Positions 10,141-21,354 of a DNA stretch of 64,000 nucleotides are shown in pieces. Below the pieces are notes generated by a model. It was not told the origin of the DNA and searched no databases. It saw nothing but the letters and a program-made list of their open reading frames with translations. The translations under genes and the position numbers were made by a program. The stretch's first letter is position 1, and the number at the start of each line of letters is the position of its first letter. Location: NCBI GenBank assembly GCA_009363875.1, contig CM018690.1:31354800-31418799 (forward strand), read 5' to 3'. This stretch comes from Mikania micrantha. Lineage: Eukaryota > Streptophyta > Magnoliopsida > Asterales > Asteraceae.

Positions 10141-11396
10141 ATGGACTCAAGACACTGTCCTTCAGGCTCAGGTTAGTCTAGTATGGATGATGCATTGTCG
10201 AGTGACTCTTCCATGGGGTCTTCCTTAGGATCTTTGGCGGGGTCCTCATCGAAAATTTGATACGTTGCTTCATGTGAAGTGTATAGTCGCAACATGAGGT
10301 TTTCGTGGATATATGGTAATCCGGACTATAGCCGGGAATTTGATGAACGTTATGTTGAAATCTTGATCCGTTGCTTGAATTCCGTTGCAACCATCAGGAT
10401 GAGGGATAAACGAATATCAATGTATGTGTTTTCAAAAATAGGCTCATAATAGAATTTGCCAGAATTCATGCGTACCTGTAAATTCACGATTATGTTGCGC
10501 ACCATGATCGTCAATTTACCTTACATAGGAATTCTAGTTCCTCCTTCTTAGAGCTATTAGGTTTTACTGGATTCAGAGTTTATTCATGACATCAAGATTC
10601 AAACAAGAGTCATATGAGGTATGGCTGAATAGCCTATCGAAACTAATACTTGGGATAGTTACGTGAGTTGAATGATATTATAGGATCTTTCGTAAGTCCT
10701 ATAAGGATATCTACGTGGCTTGTGTGTGTTTTCCTTATGTCACTGAGTGTTGGACACTCATTGTGTGAATGTTAGGATGACTGATTGTAGATGACCTCAT
10801 AACAGTCAGGGAGTTTCGTATGCACCGGTAGTGAAATCTTTCGTCATGGTCCCTCTAGTTTTTCCTAACTCGAGTGATCATGTTCTCTTGGTGATTTACT
10901 ATGAGGGACAAGGAGTTGAGTTTGGAATTTTCTCATATGGTCCTTGTAAACAGTATATGTAGAAGTACTAAAGAGTTACAAGAATGTTGTTGAGCCATAG
11001 GGCCTGTTTCATCCCTGGACTTGTTTAAGTTTCATCCCTGATCAGCTTTTGTCGTCGCCTCTTCGATTCGGGCACCGGTGATATAGCGTATGTGTACCGG
11101 CTGCTCCTCCTGCGATGGCTCAGACGTGCTGTCTTCAGGTGATAGTTGGTGCTTGGTTCGGTGACTCAACTGCTACCGGTAGTGTTGATACTGAAGGAGG
11201 TAGGAACAATCTGTTCCTTCTCATCTAATGCGAGCATAGTTGATTACGACAGTGACCCCATATCAAAATGTGCGTCTTGTGTATATGTACGGTAATGTAT
11301 GCAAGTAGTACTAATACTAAACACTATGTGTTGTGTGGAGACTAATGGTTATAGACTAAGTTCGCTAAATGCAAACCTAATTCGCAATAACCGGAG
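10141..11396 (-). other. Non-coding leader of nested gypsy element
   Basis: About 1.25 kb between the primer-binding site and the leader ORF. It has only short ORFs without recognisable content (for example 10178-10390) and no repeat structure that I could see. The position suggests the 5' untranslated leader, where packaging signals would be expected. Confidence 0.6.
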
Positions 11397-11408
11397 TCTC
11401 TGATACCA
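11397..11408 (-). other. Primer-binding site of nested gypsy element (tRNA-iMet type)
   Basis: The minus strand reads TGGTATCAGAGA, starting three bases after the 5' LTR end GCGACA. It matches the 3' end of initiator Met tRNA over the usual 11-12 positions, with one change at the end compared with the outer element (GAGA instead of GAGC). Confidence 0.85.
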
Positions 11409-11411
11409 ATC

Positions 11412-14007
11412 TGTCGCACCCCGAGAAATCCTGTCCCTTCCTGGGGCGCGAGCATCAACAGATTGTCAGGATCGCAGTCTCCGGTCTCACTGTTGCGAGA
11501 CCTACATGTCTGGTTGCGTACGTACATCCAATAACTTGGATAAAACAGTTTTGTAAAATCAGAGTTGCGGAAGTTTGATAACATCAAGCAGATAAAGTTC
11601 ATAAATTTCGGAAGCGTTAATTAAATAGTTTTCAAAATGATAAGTAACAACAGTTGCGGAAGCGATTAAAGATGTTTAAGATGTCATAACATAACAAATG
11701 ATAGTAAATGTTTAAGAGCCTAAGACACATATGTAGATGCATGGACTCCATCCTAGCATCCTAGATTCCTTGTGCGCGTGCCTTAGTTACCTGAGAAAAC
11801 ATGCGAGTAAAAGGGTCAACACAAAGGTTGGTGAGAGCACAGGTTTAAATCAGCAGTAAACATCAAAATGTTTAAAGTAGTTGTTTGTAGTTTTATATAT
11901 CATATGCGGGTTCGAAACCGAAGCTAACATGCTGCCTCCCGCCATATCCATCCAACAAGATATGGCAATGTTTATTGGTCAATTATGCACTGTTCCAACC
12001 TCCAGTCGGGGTGTCCATACGGCGCACAACAGTGGGGCTTGTCAGGCCCAAATAGTACTATTCAGAATTACCACGCTAAGCGCTACACGCTATTAACGGT
12101 TCGAGATGTGTTTAATGAGGACTTATCAGTTTTGTGGATGAGTGCCACACATATGTATATACGATATTAGCATGTACAAATGAAACCAAAAGTATGTATG
12201 TTGATCAAAATCAGTTGTATGCAATGTTTTCTCCCCCAAAGGTAGAAAATGTAAAAAGGGGCCGTGAACTCACCTGATAAAGCAGTTCCGGTTTATGTGG
12301 TGTTTGCGACTGTGAAAGCTAGCAGTCCTGCTAGTAAGTTCCTATAATCATATAGGTGTGAGTATGTGTTTTGTGGTGTGTTGTAATCCATACAACTCCA
12401 AATGTCGGTGTGCTCAACCGAGTGCGTGTGTTAACTAGTGAGACTCGACGAATCGTTGGTGACACGATTGTTGTGTTTATGTGCCTCAATGCACATAAGA
12501 CACCAAAATGCATCCTATGACTCCAATCACATATGTTACCATTTTTAGAAAGTTTTCAATTTAGGAAAGTGTGATTATGAAATCCCATTTTATAAACAAA
12601 TCACTCTAGTATGTATGTAAAACGTATGTAAACACTTAAAATAAGTCGTTTGTGCATAAAATACCATTTGTGCCATTTTACCCAAACAAAGTTTCCTAAA
12701 ATAGTAAGTATATGTTTAAAAGCTCGTTTTCACAAATCCAAGTTTCTAAATATGTTAAAATTCATTTCTAGACATACTTCAACAATCAAAGTTCATCAAA
12801 ACCCTTTAAAACATCAAAAGCCCTCTTTTGATTTTTAAAAGTTTCCATAAATAGCAAGTTTCTACCAAACCAAGTTCTTGACAAAATCAAATGTCCCAAT
12901 GTGTTTCTAAACACTCCAATATACATTTAACAACATCTAGACATGTCTAACATGTCTAGATCATCACAAATCCAAGACTTGCAACATAAAAGTTTCCTTT
13001 TATGGCAAGTGCACCAAATCATTGCCAAATCATCCAATAACTCAATCAAACTCCCATCTAACATTCTAAACTATAAAATCAGAAGATCTATAACAATATA
13101 CTCATCAAATCACCAACACATTTGAGCACAATAACCGTAAGGAGTTGCATGTGGGTTTTTACCCATTGCATGTACGATCTAATACTAGGAAAACGTTTAA
13201 AACTACCTTAGAAGCTCCTTGACGATGAGATTCAGTAGTAACAGCTTCTGGTGATGGTGATTCGGTGCGTGGATCGTAACTTCTATCCTCCTAGCTTCCT
13301 CTCCAAGCTCTAAGGTCTTCAAGCTTGCCAAAGATGAGGGAAATACTTCCAAAAGAGTTACCAAGGGCTTGGAACAAGTTTGGCAGAGGTTTAGGGTCGA
13401 GAAGATGAGTAGAAAGTCGGAGGAGATGTGAAGAAATCGAACAGAATGAATGGGATTGAGTTTTATAAAAATTTTGATCTGCATGGCCTTCGCGTACCGC
13501 GAAGGCCGATCAAAAGTCTTCATCGCGTACCGCGATGAGATTCGGGAGTCTCGACTCCCGGTTTGCTTCGCGTACCGCGGAGACTTTCGCGATGGGGTTG
13601 TCGCGTACCGCGACGGCTTCATTTTCTTGTTTTTTTTTTTGATTTCGTTGATGCGATTTTGCTCGTACTCGATTCCTAACGTTTATCCCAAGCATCTAAT
13701 GCATGTTTAGCACAAAATCAAATAATTACACATAGGTTTGATTGATCACCAACGTTCGTGAGACTCGTGTGTGTGTTTCGATAATTCCTTGAATTATCTT
13801 CGATAATTTGTGTTCGTGTTCTACGAAGTGTTTGCACACTTGATTAATCTTAATCAACGTGTAATGCACAATAATAGTCCAAGCTATTGTTTTGTGTTTG
13901 TGTTTAGCTCATCTAATTAAACATAATTAAATGAAATACAACAAGTATGAATGTGAAATACGTAGAGTTTAAGAGTTGCAATTTACCTGAAATTGCCGGG
14001 TGTCACA
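11412..14007 (-). repeat. 5' LTR of nested gypsy element
   Basis: Partner of the repeat at 4177-6774. In the element's own orientation this is the copy that would drive transcription, because the primer-binding site (11397-11408) lies just inside its left edge. It contains the same hairpin cluster, at 13485-13614. A long minus-strand ORF (13203-13622) is created by the repeated hairpin codons and is not a likely gene. Confidence 0.92.
13485..13614. repeat. GC-rich hairpin cluster, copy in the other LTR
   Basis: Same five hairpins as at 6250-6379, shifted by 7235 bp, with no change that I could see. On the transcribed (minus) strand the loop reads GTA. In this copy the cluster lies roughly 390-520 nt downstream of the LTR start, so it may fall in U3 or in the transcribed leader, depending on an unknown start site. 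Confidence 0.9.
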
Positions 14008-16958
14008 CTTACAAATTTCAAAAACATATGATTTAATATTTTCACAACATATAAAAACATTACATACAAACCCCATATGTAATTTACACCAAACCATATG
14101 TTTACAAACGATAGTTCGATCCATTTCTTCCAATCTCGAGCTCGTGTTTCCAATTCGTATCTATTTAAAACCTGAAGACACCAAACAATCAAGTGTTAGT
14201 TCATGAGAACTAAGTGAGATCACCCCGCAATTTCCCCAATTGTATTCCATAACACCATATGGATACAATACCAAAATCCCCCAAATATAATTTGGTAATA
14301 TTATTCGACCCGACCGCAAAACGATTTACTAACGGGTCGTTTTCACCCAAACACCTTAAATCTCCCTTCCATGCCCAAACCAATTGGATTTACCAATGGA
14401 AATGCGAGTCAAAGCTGAAATATGTCAATTTATGACATTTTCAGAGATACAGATGCAACACGGCCGTGTTCCGAGGGAACACGGTCATGTCAGAAGGTTT
14501 TTCAACATCAGACCTGCAGATGAACATGGGCTTGTTCCAGGGAACATGACCATGTTGAAACTCCTTCCATACATACATATTTTCTTTGTTCTCTCCCCTC
14601 ATTCTTTTTCACCAAGAATTTCAAATTGTACAACCACCACAATATACTCAACACATGAAAATCATATTCATAGCACTTTAAAACACCAATTAAGTGTTAG
14701 AACATAAAATCACCAAGTAAAAGTCAAATTTCACACCATTTTCTTGAGACATCCTTTTTCACCAAGGATTTTCAAGGTAGGTTATCACACCACTTGTGAT
14801 TTACCTAAACACCATAAAATTCACCATGAGAAGTTCACACCACTTGTGAATCAACCCATCTCCAAATTCCCACCACTTGTGCATTGTTTGACCCATCTTA
14901 GTCAAACTTCAAATAAGAAGTTTACATCACTAATGAATCATTCTCATTTCTCCTCACCAATGGTAAGCATACAAATTTACAATAACTAAACAAATATAAC
15001 ACCTATTGCACGTTATTGACAAACGACAACACACAAACACCAATTCGAATTGTTTGACTATTTTCAGTCAAACTTCTAATAAGAAGTTCACACCCCTTGT
15101 GAATCATTCTTATTTCACCACACCACTTTTTATACTAACTCCATTACAATAACTAAGCAAATATAACACCTATTGCATGTTATTGTCACACCCCCAATAT
15201 ACAAACACCAAATCACCAATTTAATCACCAAACACCCAAATTCATACATACATCAATTATACACCAATTGATCACCATAACCCCTAAATACACACACACA
15301 CACCAATTATGCACCAATTGGTCACCAAACACCAATAAGTCATGCACTAAAACAAACACCTAACACCCAACATGCATATCCCACATAATTGCATGTTGTT
15401 GACCAACACCAAGTCAACATACATTTCAACACATATAATAAACTATACACCAAACCCCAAATTCATATATCTAAACACTAATATACTCCAATTTAATCAC
15501 CATTTGACCAACAACTAAGTCAAACACCCCAATTGCCACTATATGTGGTATTATATACATATATTAACTTAACAACGCATATTCCTCATACATTGCCAAG
15601 TTGAACACCAATTCAATTATATATACACCCATATACACAATATGCACCAATTATATCCCCAAACACCAAATCAAAACCAATTCATCAAATTCTAGCATAG
15701 CAATGCATTTTCTACATACATTGTTTTTATGCTACACACACCTAGTATTCACCAATTAATCAACTTTAAACACCCCCATAACAACACTAATATGACTTAT
15801 GGTTGCATAATTAGTGAGTAGGTTACTCACCTTAGCCTGTAGGATCTTCACCAAAGTCAACTTGGCCTTTCCGGTCTTTGACTTGATCCTTGGCTTTCAC
15901 CACCATCACCTTGTCCCGACAAGTGATCCACCACCAAAATCTCCTCCCACTATCGTTTCCTATTATCACAACTAATAGGTTCAATACAAGATTTGACTAT
16001 AACTAGTCAAATTTCATCCAATTGACTATCATCACCAATTACACCTAGGTTATAGTCAAATTACCCCCTAATCACAAAATTTTCACCTTTTGTGATCATA
16101 TCAATCAATTAACCTCACCCATCCCTTTGAACACATTATTAGGTAAAAATCAAGTTGTTGACATTTCATCAAACAACTTGTGTGCAGGAATTTCACCTGC
16201 ACAAGTCAACTACATCCAAACCCCATTGATCTCCCATTTAGGTTTCTAATCATCCAACTCCAAATATCACCACAATTCACCATTGTTATTCGACTTTAAA
16301 TGTTAGAAATCATCATGTTATCATCTAAGCCATTATCCAACACTCATTTTAAGCCTCCTAGTTCATCTTCTTCATGAACCATAAGAATACCATTTTCATC
16401 TAACTTTGTCAAACTCCATAGAAGGACCAAAAGGTTGTTCTTAGATGATCTACATGATGATTTACAACGTATAACCCCATATAAACCTCCAATTTCGGAT
16501 TTGACCCATCAAACCCACACCCCATGGAAGACCCACGTAAATCTCAACAAAACTTCAAAAATTACATACCTAGATGTAGTTTGATGCTAGTAGAACTCAA
16601 CTATATGCTTGTATTCAATATCAAACCGTAAATCGAGCACCAATTTGATCAATCTTGTAGTTTAGGGTTTTTCTCCTTTCTTCCTCTTCTCTTGAACGAC
16701 ACATACATAAATAAAATGGGAATATGAACTTTGACCATAGTCAAAGTCTTATCCCATCTAATTCCATCTTTTGCCAATTGTCACATTTGATCCCTCAAAT
16801 TTTTAAAACCCTTAACTAGTTTAACTAACCAAATCAAGCTAGTTACTAGTTAACTGTAACAACCCAATTGTTATTAAAACACCCACCGAATTAAAATATA
16901 AATAATTTTTCCGTCAATTATATTATATTTTAATATTTCCCCAAAATGGGTCGTTACA

Positions 16959-17389
16959 AATTCTCCCCTCCTTACAAAGGTTTCGTCCCCGAAACCTCAT
17001 CACCCATCAAAAGAAAATGAATGAAATTTTCGTTTTTTTCATCCTCAGATTCTCCCCCGTTATATCAGAACCCCACCGGTTCTTCCGCTGCACCTTCACC
17101 TAATTAATCGCCTCATTTCTCGATTGTTTGACCTTTCTATTTAAGACAGCCACCAATTTCTCCACGCAATTCAATTCACCATTTCTCTCCAAATTCTCCA
17201 ATGGCACATAGGCCGATTCGCCCGCCAAGCATTTCTGCAATTAAGACACGTGGAATGTATTGTAAATTCCACTCTATATCTCCGGTAGCTCTAAGCGATA
17301 AGCAACCATGCCAATCCGAGCTATAACTATATTGCTCAACAAAGCGTGAGCTTAATTTCCCGCGCTTACAAGAACAATTCGCACCCTTC
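16959..17389 (-). mobile_element. Second, truncated copy of the outer gypsy internal region
   Basis: This is a near-exact repeat of 820-1250, again starting with the polypurine tract beside an LTR. It stops abruptly after 17389, where the sequence switches to an unrelated coding tail. With 1-16958 this gives the order LTR, internal, LTR, internal (cut), a tandem arrangement expected from unequal recombination between LTRs of neighbouring copies. It includes the decayed integrase tail described for the left copy. Confidence 0.75.
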
Positions 17390-17533
17390 TGACGCGACGA
17401 CTGGATCGGTTGGAGGATCTGATCTCGTGGCATGTGCATGTCGAGCTTAGGCATGCAGAAGGTGAGGGTATCCAGCTTCCTGCAGTTCCTCGGCCACGAG
17501 ATTATCCTCCTCCACCTCCACCTCCACCTCCAC
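17390..17533 (+). pseudogene. C-terminal coding tail of an unrecognised Pro-rich protein, split by the copia insertion
   Basis: One plus-strand frame runs open from the junction at 17389/17390 to the copia target site. It reads a charged heptad-like segment (RRLDRLEDLISWHVHVELR) and then a run of about nine prolines. Across the 9.2 kb insertion the same frame resumes at 26753, adds three residues and stops with TAG, so the last codons lie on either side of the element. The start is missing because the sequence to the left is gypsy DNA. It could be the end of a transposase or gag of another repeat, since the DNA beyond the stop looks like transposon end sequence. No family was recognised. Confidence 0.5.
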
Positions 17534-18127
17534 TGTTGGACTAAAAGAACCAATGAGACTGATCAGAAAAATCTCTAAGTCTCACAGCACTTATAACAAC
17601 TGAAGAAGAACACAACGGCTGACATACAATGTACAGAAGTTACAAGATCTGAAGTGATATACAACAGCTGAAGTGTAATTCATCAGATGTTGTAGTGTGT
17701 AGTTTAGTCTTCAGTAGTTTTCTTTCAGTTCTTGTAAAAGTCTGATGAGTAGTTTACTCATCAGATGTTTTAGTTTATTACTTCAGTAGTTTTAATTCTT
17801 CAGTAGTTGTAAGAGAATGTCTTCAGATGTTGTAGACATTCTCAGTAGTTTAGTTATTTCAGTTGTTTTGTTTTGTCTGTTAGGTGTCAACATCATGTGA
17901 CATCATCAGACGTCACTGTCTTTATATAAGGGCAGTTGACAATTTTGTAATAAGACGAAGTTATTGCGATTGATTGAATTATTCCTTTTACAGAATTCTC
18001 TCTCTATAACAAACTTGTGCTTTACTGTTTGATTGAACTTTGTTCTTGCTATGATTGTGCTAATTCAACTTTGAATTCCGCTGCTATACTCTATTATTGA
18101 ATCAATTGAGAACATCTGATCCTACAA
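17534..18127 (+). repeat. 5' LTR of copia element
   Basis: It pairs with 26154-26747 at equal length. The first 417 bp (to 17950) are identical to the other LTR, while the last ~177 bp carry about twenty or more differences including small indels. The TATA box TATATAA lies at 17923-17929, about 22 nt before the first mismatch. U3 is rich in short motifs such as CTTCAGTAGTT and CATCAGATGTT, and has a GACGTCA (CRE/bZIP-like) site just before the TATA box. Confidence 0.92.
17923..17929 (+). promoter_or_regulatory. TATA box of copia LTR promoter
   Basis: TATATAA lies in the U3 part of the 5' LTR, with a GACGTCA element a few bases upstream. The identical box in the 3' LTR is at 26543-26549. Transcription would be expected to start around 17950-17960, which is where the two LTRs begin to differ. 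Confidence 0.7.
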
Positions 18128-18129
18128 TT

Positions 18130-18141
18130 GGTATCAGAGCA
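18130..18141 (+). other. Primer-binding site of copia element (tRNA-iMet type)
   Basis: TGGTATCAGAGC lies two bases after the end of the 5' LTR (...CCTACA). This is the standard plant copia primer-binding site, complementary to the initiator Met tRNA, and fixes the element as plus-strand. Confidence 0.9.
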
Positions 18142-18348
18142 GGTTAATCATTGATCGATTAAACAATTGATCTCTGAAACTGCTCAAATTTGTTCTCTAA
18201 TTGATCGAATTAGCTGATTAAGTAAGAATTTGTTATAGATTGAAGTTTTCTGTTAACTTCTGTTGATTTGTCCTTCAATATTAATTTGTTTTGAATCAAT
18301 TGATCGAAATTTGCATTAGCTTGTGTCTAATTGCTTGAATCTGTGATC

Positions 18349-21300
18349 ATGACGACTCCAAACAATGATCCGCACAATACAGGCTCCGCAACCAAGCCTC
18401 CGATGCATGTGCGGAGTGAGTACAACATATGGCAACGTAGAATGCTACATCACCTGTCAATTAACAGTGCAGGATGTTGGAAATCTGTAGTGCATGGTCC
18501 TTATAAACCCATGATTACTGATCCTGAAACTAAACTAATGATTCCGAAACCTTCGGATATGTATTCGGATGAGGATATCAAACTGTTTGAAATTGATGCG
18601 AAAGCTCATGGTATTCTGGCCATGGCCTTGCCGAACGAGATTTACTCTGGCTTGATGCATCATGATACTGCTCATGATCTCTGGGTTGCACTGAAAGAAC
18701 AATTTGGTGGAACCGATGAGGTTTTAGCAAACACAAGAGAAATCCTCGCCCAACAGTATGAGACGTTCTCTCATAGGAAGGGTGAATCATTGACTCAACA
18801 ATTTGAGCGTTTCTCATGTTTAATTTCTGAGTTGAAAATGGTTAAGCAAGAATATACTAATAGTCAGATGAATAACAGATTTCTCAGATCACTGCCTGAG
18901 AGATGGGATACTTATACTATTATCCTACGCTCCAGTGCAACTCTAGAACATCTATCTCTCACCCAACTTCATGGGAAACTCTTAACATTTGAGAGAGAGG
19001 TAGAACAAAAGAGAAAATTGTCTTCATCTGGAAAACTTGCTGATGATTTTGTTCCTGGTAACACTGCTTTGATAGGTCAGGAGTCAGAGTTTAATGGGTC
19101 TGAATGTTCTTATGATGAACATATTGATTTTTCTACTAACAATTCTGAACATGCTTTTGTGGGAGTTGACGGTAATGCAGGAAATTATGGTGATAACTTG
19201 TGTTTTGTGATGGATGATTTGAAAGGAATCCCGGATGATGATCTAGAGGAGATGGACATTTTGAGTCAAATGGCATTAATCAACATCAGATCACAAAAGT
19301 TCTATAAACGAACAGGAAGAAAGTTCCCTGGATTATCTGGCAAAACCAAAGTTGGATTTGACAAAGGGAAGCTGAGGTGCCATAAGTGTCATAGATTTGG
19401 TCACTTTGCTAGGGAGTGCAAATCTACTGGTTCTAACTCTGCTGCACCTTTTGTGACTTTTCCAAGCAACAACCCATCAAGCAAAGGATCACAATCCTCT
19501 GGTACTAGTCAACAACAATTCTATCCAGCTCACTTTGTTCAACAAAATCCTATGCCATATCCATATCCTTGTTTCTACATGCCTCAACCTACACACACTC
19601 CAGCATTAATTCCTTCACAATCACCTGCTCTTCCTGATACCAGCAAATCTCAAACCAATCAACAGTCTCAACAACAACAGCATCAAAGTTTCTTTACTCC
19701 TGGAGTAGTTGATTGGAGTAGTCTACCTGATGATTTATCTGACTTCAACATGCAGCCTTATTCTGAAAATGGTCCACATGGTGGAGACAATCCTTTTGGA
19801 AATCTTGCATTGATGGCTATTGATTCAACTGACAACTCTTGTCAATCTTCTTCAACATCACAGGTATCTTCTGAATCAAAAGCTAAGTTATGCTCAGAGT
19901 CATGTATTTCAGCATTTGCTTCCATAAGGGAAATAAATGTAGAATTGATAAATGAGAAATTTGAATTAGAGAAGGCTGTGGCTAAAAACAAAACTAAGTT
20001 TGAAAAAGCTTTAAATGAAAAAGAGTCTGATATTTATAAACTTAAATGTTTGTTATCTGATGAAAAAGCTAGAGTGGAAGTCATGCTTGTGAAGCATAAT
20101 GATCTGAAACAAACACTTGCAGCAACCCAAGTAGAATGTGCAAGATGGGTTGAATCTTGCAAGGGGTTTGAGTTGTTGTTAAACAAACAAACAGCATCAA
20201 ATGTGAAGTTTGGTATTGGATACAATCACACTGCTCCTCCAACTGATTATACACCAAAAAATCTTAACTGTGAGTCTGAAGGAGACAGTGTATACCAATC
20301 CACCAAATCTTCAGAAAAGTCTGATGCTGAAGAATCATTTGAAAGTGATTCAAGTGCCTGCAAATCTGAGTCTGAAACTATTGACATTGAAACTTATTCT
20401 TATTCTCTTGGATGTACAAATGTTATCCAGGATGAAACATGTCAGGATAGTGTTTTAATTGAGATTAACCCTGATGAAAAGGTTTCAAATGAATTAAATT
20501 TAAAACTGGTTAAGTCAGATGGGCATGGCACTGGAGAGAAAGATGCACGGCTTCTGATAAGTCAGAATCACTCATCAGTAGTTGTAGAAAAAGCTGATGG
20601 CACAACTACTGATAAGTGGAAAAGGGTTGATAGACAAGTGCTGAAGAATACCTCTTCAGAGGTTGTCAGCACATCAGCTGTTATCAATTTGTCTACAAAT
20701 ACTGATGTTTCAAATGTGCTGAAGAACAAAAACTCAGTATCTAAGTCATCAGTACTTGTAGATAATCACAAGGGAAAGCAAAAGAGGGTGCCTTGTGAAA
20801 TTTGTAGGCTGTTTAATCATTCCACTGATGATTGCTGGTACAGAAAAGGTTCTAAATTCAACAAAATAAAGCATAAAAACAAAAACCTTCTCAAAATGAA
20901 AACTGAATTTCGTTCCAAGTTTGTACCAGAATCATCTGTCAGTTCAAAGACTGGAAACACCTCACATGGAACTGAATCAAATAAGTTCAAGAAAGGTAAG
21001 GAGGTGGTTCCAGATTCAAAGAAACAACACTTGAAAAATTCTTCATCAGTTAAAGAAACTAAAGTGTTAAAACCCAAAAATCCAAAGTCAGGTCAAAATG
21101 TGTCTAATGAAATCAAAATCTTGACACAAAATCATAATCAACTGATGTTAATGATGCAACAACTGCTAGGAAGAGTCAATCTGGCAGAGGCATCTGTTGA
21201 TTCATTTCCTAAAAAGAAATCAAAATCAAAAGTCAAAGCAAAATCTTCTAATAAGAATGCTTCAAGTGTTGCTTCAACTGACACTGCTCATTTTGTTTAT

Positions 21301-21354
21301 TCATGTGTTAACAGACCCAAAACCAAAATGGTTTGGGTCCCAAAGTCTAACTGA
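18349..21354 (+). CDS. Copia gag polyprotein with two zinc knuckles (1001 aa)
   Basis: The start is the ATG at 18349; the frame is open a few codons further upstream but without ATG. The N-terminal ~230 residues form the gag helical domain of plant copia elements (WQRRMLHHL..., LWVALKEQFGG, LTQQFERFSCLISELKM, FLRSLPERWDT). A CCHC knuckle, CHKCHRFGHFAREC, falls near residue 344. A Gln/Pro/Ser-rich linker follows, then a helical charged stretch (residues ~530-610). A second knuckle, CEICRLFNHSTDDC, is near residue 816, followed by a very basic Lys/Ser-rich end. At about 1000 residues it is two to three times the usual copia gag, as in Sireviruses. It ends in a single TGA, with pol following in the same frame. 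It is intact, so it could encapsidate RNA. Confidence 0.85.
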   Translation: MTTPNNDPHNTGSATKPPMHVRSEYNIWQRRMLHHLSINSAGCWKSVVHGPYKPMITDPETKLMIPKPSDMYSDEDIKLFEIDAKAHGILAMALPNEIYSGLMHHDTAHDLWVALKEQFGGTDEVLANTREILAQQYETFSHRKGESLTQQFERFSCLISELKMVKQEYTNSQMNNRFLRSLPERWDTYTIILRSSATLEHLSLTQLHGKLLTFEREVEQKRKLSSSGKLADDFVPGNTALIGQESEFNGSECSYDEHIDFSTNNSEHAFVGVDGNAGNYGDNLCFVMDDLKGIPDDDLEEMDILSQMALINIRSQKFYKRTGRKFPGLSGKTKVGFDKGKLRCHKCHRFGHFARECKSTGSNSAAPFVTFPSNNPSSKGSQSSGTSQQQFYPAHFVQQNPMPYPYPCFYMPQPTHTPALIPSQSPALPDTSKSQTNQQSQQQQHQSFFTPGVVDWSSLPDDLSDFNMQPYSENGPHGGDNPFGNLALMAIDSTDNSCQSSSTSQVSSESKAKLCSESCISAFASIREINVELINEKFELEKAVAKNKTKFEKALNEKESDIYKLKCLLSDEKARVEVMLVKHNDLKQTLAATQVECARWVESCKGFELLLNKQTASNVKFGIGYNHTAPPTDYTPKNLNCESEGDSVYQSTKSSEKSDAEESFESDSSACKSESETIDIETYSYSLGCTNVIQDETCQDSVLIEINPDEKVSNELNLKLVKSDGHGTGEKDARLLISQNHSSVVVEKADGTTTDKWKRVDRQVLKNTSSEVVSTSAVINLSTNTDVSNVLKNKNSVSKSSVLVDNHKGKQKRVPCEICRLFNHSTDDCWYRKGSKFNKIKHKNKNLLKMKTEFRSKFVPESSVSSKTGNTSHGTESNKFKKGKEVVPDSKKQHLKNSSSVKETKVLKPKNPKSGQNVSNEIKILTQNHNQLMLMMQQLLGRVNLAEASVDSFPKKKSKSKVKAKSSNKNASSVASTDTAHFVYSCVNRPKTKMVWVPKSN

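Larger units (their letters stand above)
4177..14007 (-). mobile_element. Nested Ty3/gypsy (chromovirus-like) element without reverse transcriptase
   Basis: This 9.8 kb element is complete by structure. It has matching 5-bp target duplications CTTAC (4172-4176 and 14008-14012), TG...CA termini, and two LTRs of about 2.6 kb (4177-6774 and 11412-14007). It also has an initiator-Met primer-binding site, a polypurine tract, gag with three zinc knuckles, and an integrase. Reading 5' to 3' on the minus strand, the order is LTR, 1.8 kb leader, gag, protease stub, integrase, LTR. Reverse transcriptase and RNase H are absent: gag and integrase are joined by only ~270 bp of unrecognisable sequence. The LTRs differ at about three positions plus a T-run length, so the insertion is very recent. 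Enzymes must have come from another copy. The integrase tail and long LTRs suggest the Tekay/Del branch, but that is tentative. Confidence 0.9.
4055..16958 (-). mobile_element. Right LTR of outer gypsy element, split by a nested insertion
   Basis: The LTR begins with TGTAACCCCC at 4055 (its 3' end on the minus strand), is interrupted at 4176 by the gypsy element 4177-14007, resumes at 14013 and ends ...GTTACA at 16958. Without the insertion and the duplicated CTTAC it is about 3.07 kb. Its right 819 bp match the left copy at 1-819. The resumed part (14013-16958) is non-coding, AC-rich, and carries several TTCACA-N5-TGTGAA hairpins. Short ORFs inside it (for example 14384-14707) match nothing I know. 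Confidence 0.8.

Noticed and set aside
17176..17553. 125-codon minus-strand ORF
   Set aside because: It runs across three unrelated sequences (copia LTR edge, reverse of the Pro-rich tail, decayed integrase), so it is a chance fusion.
18331..18348. Upstream extension of copia gag by six codons
   Set aside because: The extension has no ATG; the first ATG is at 18349.
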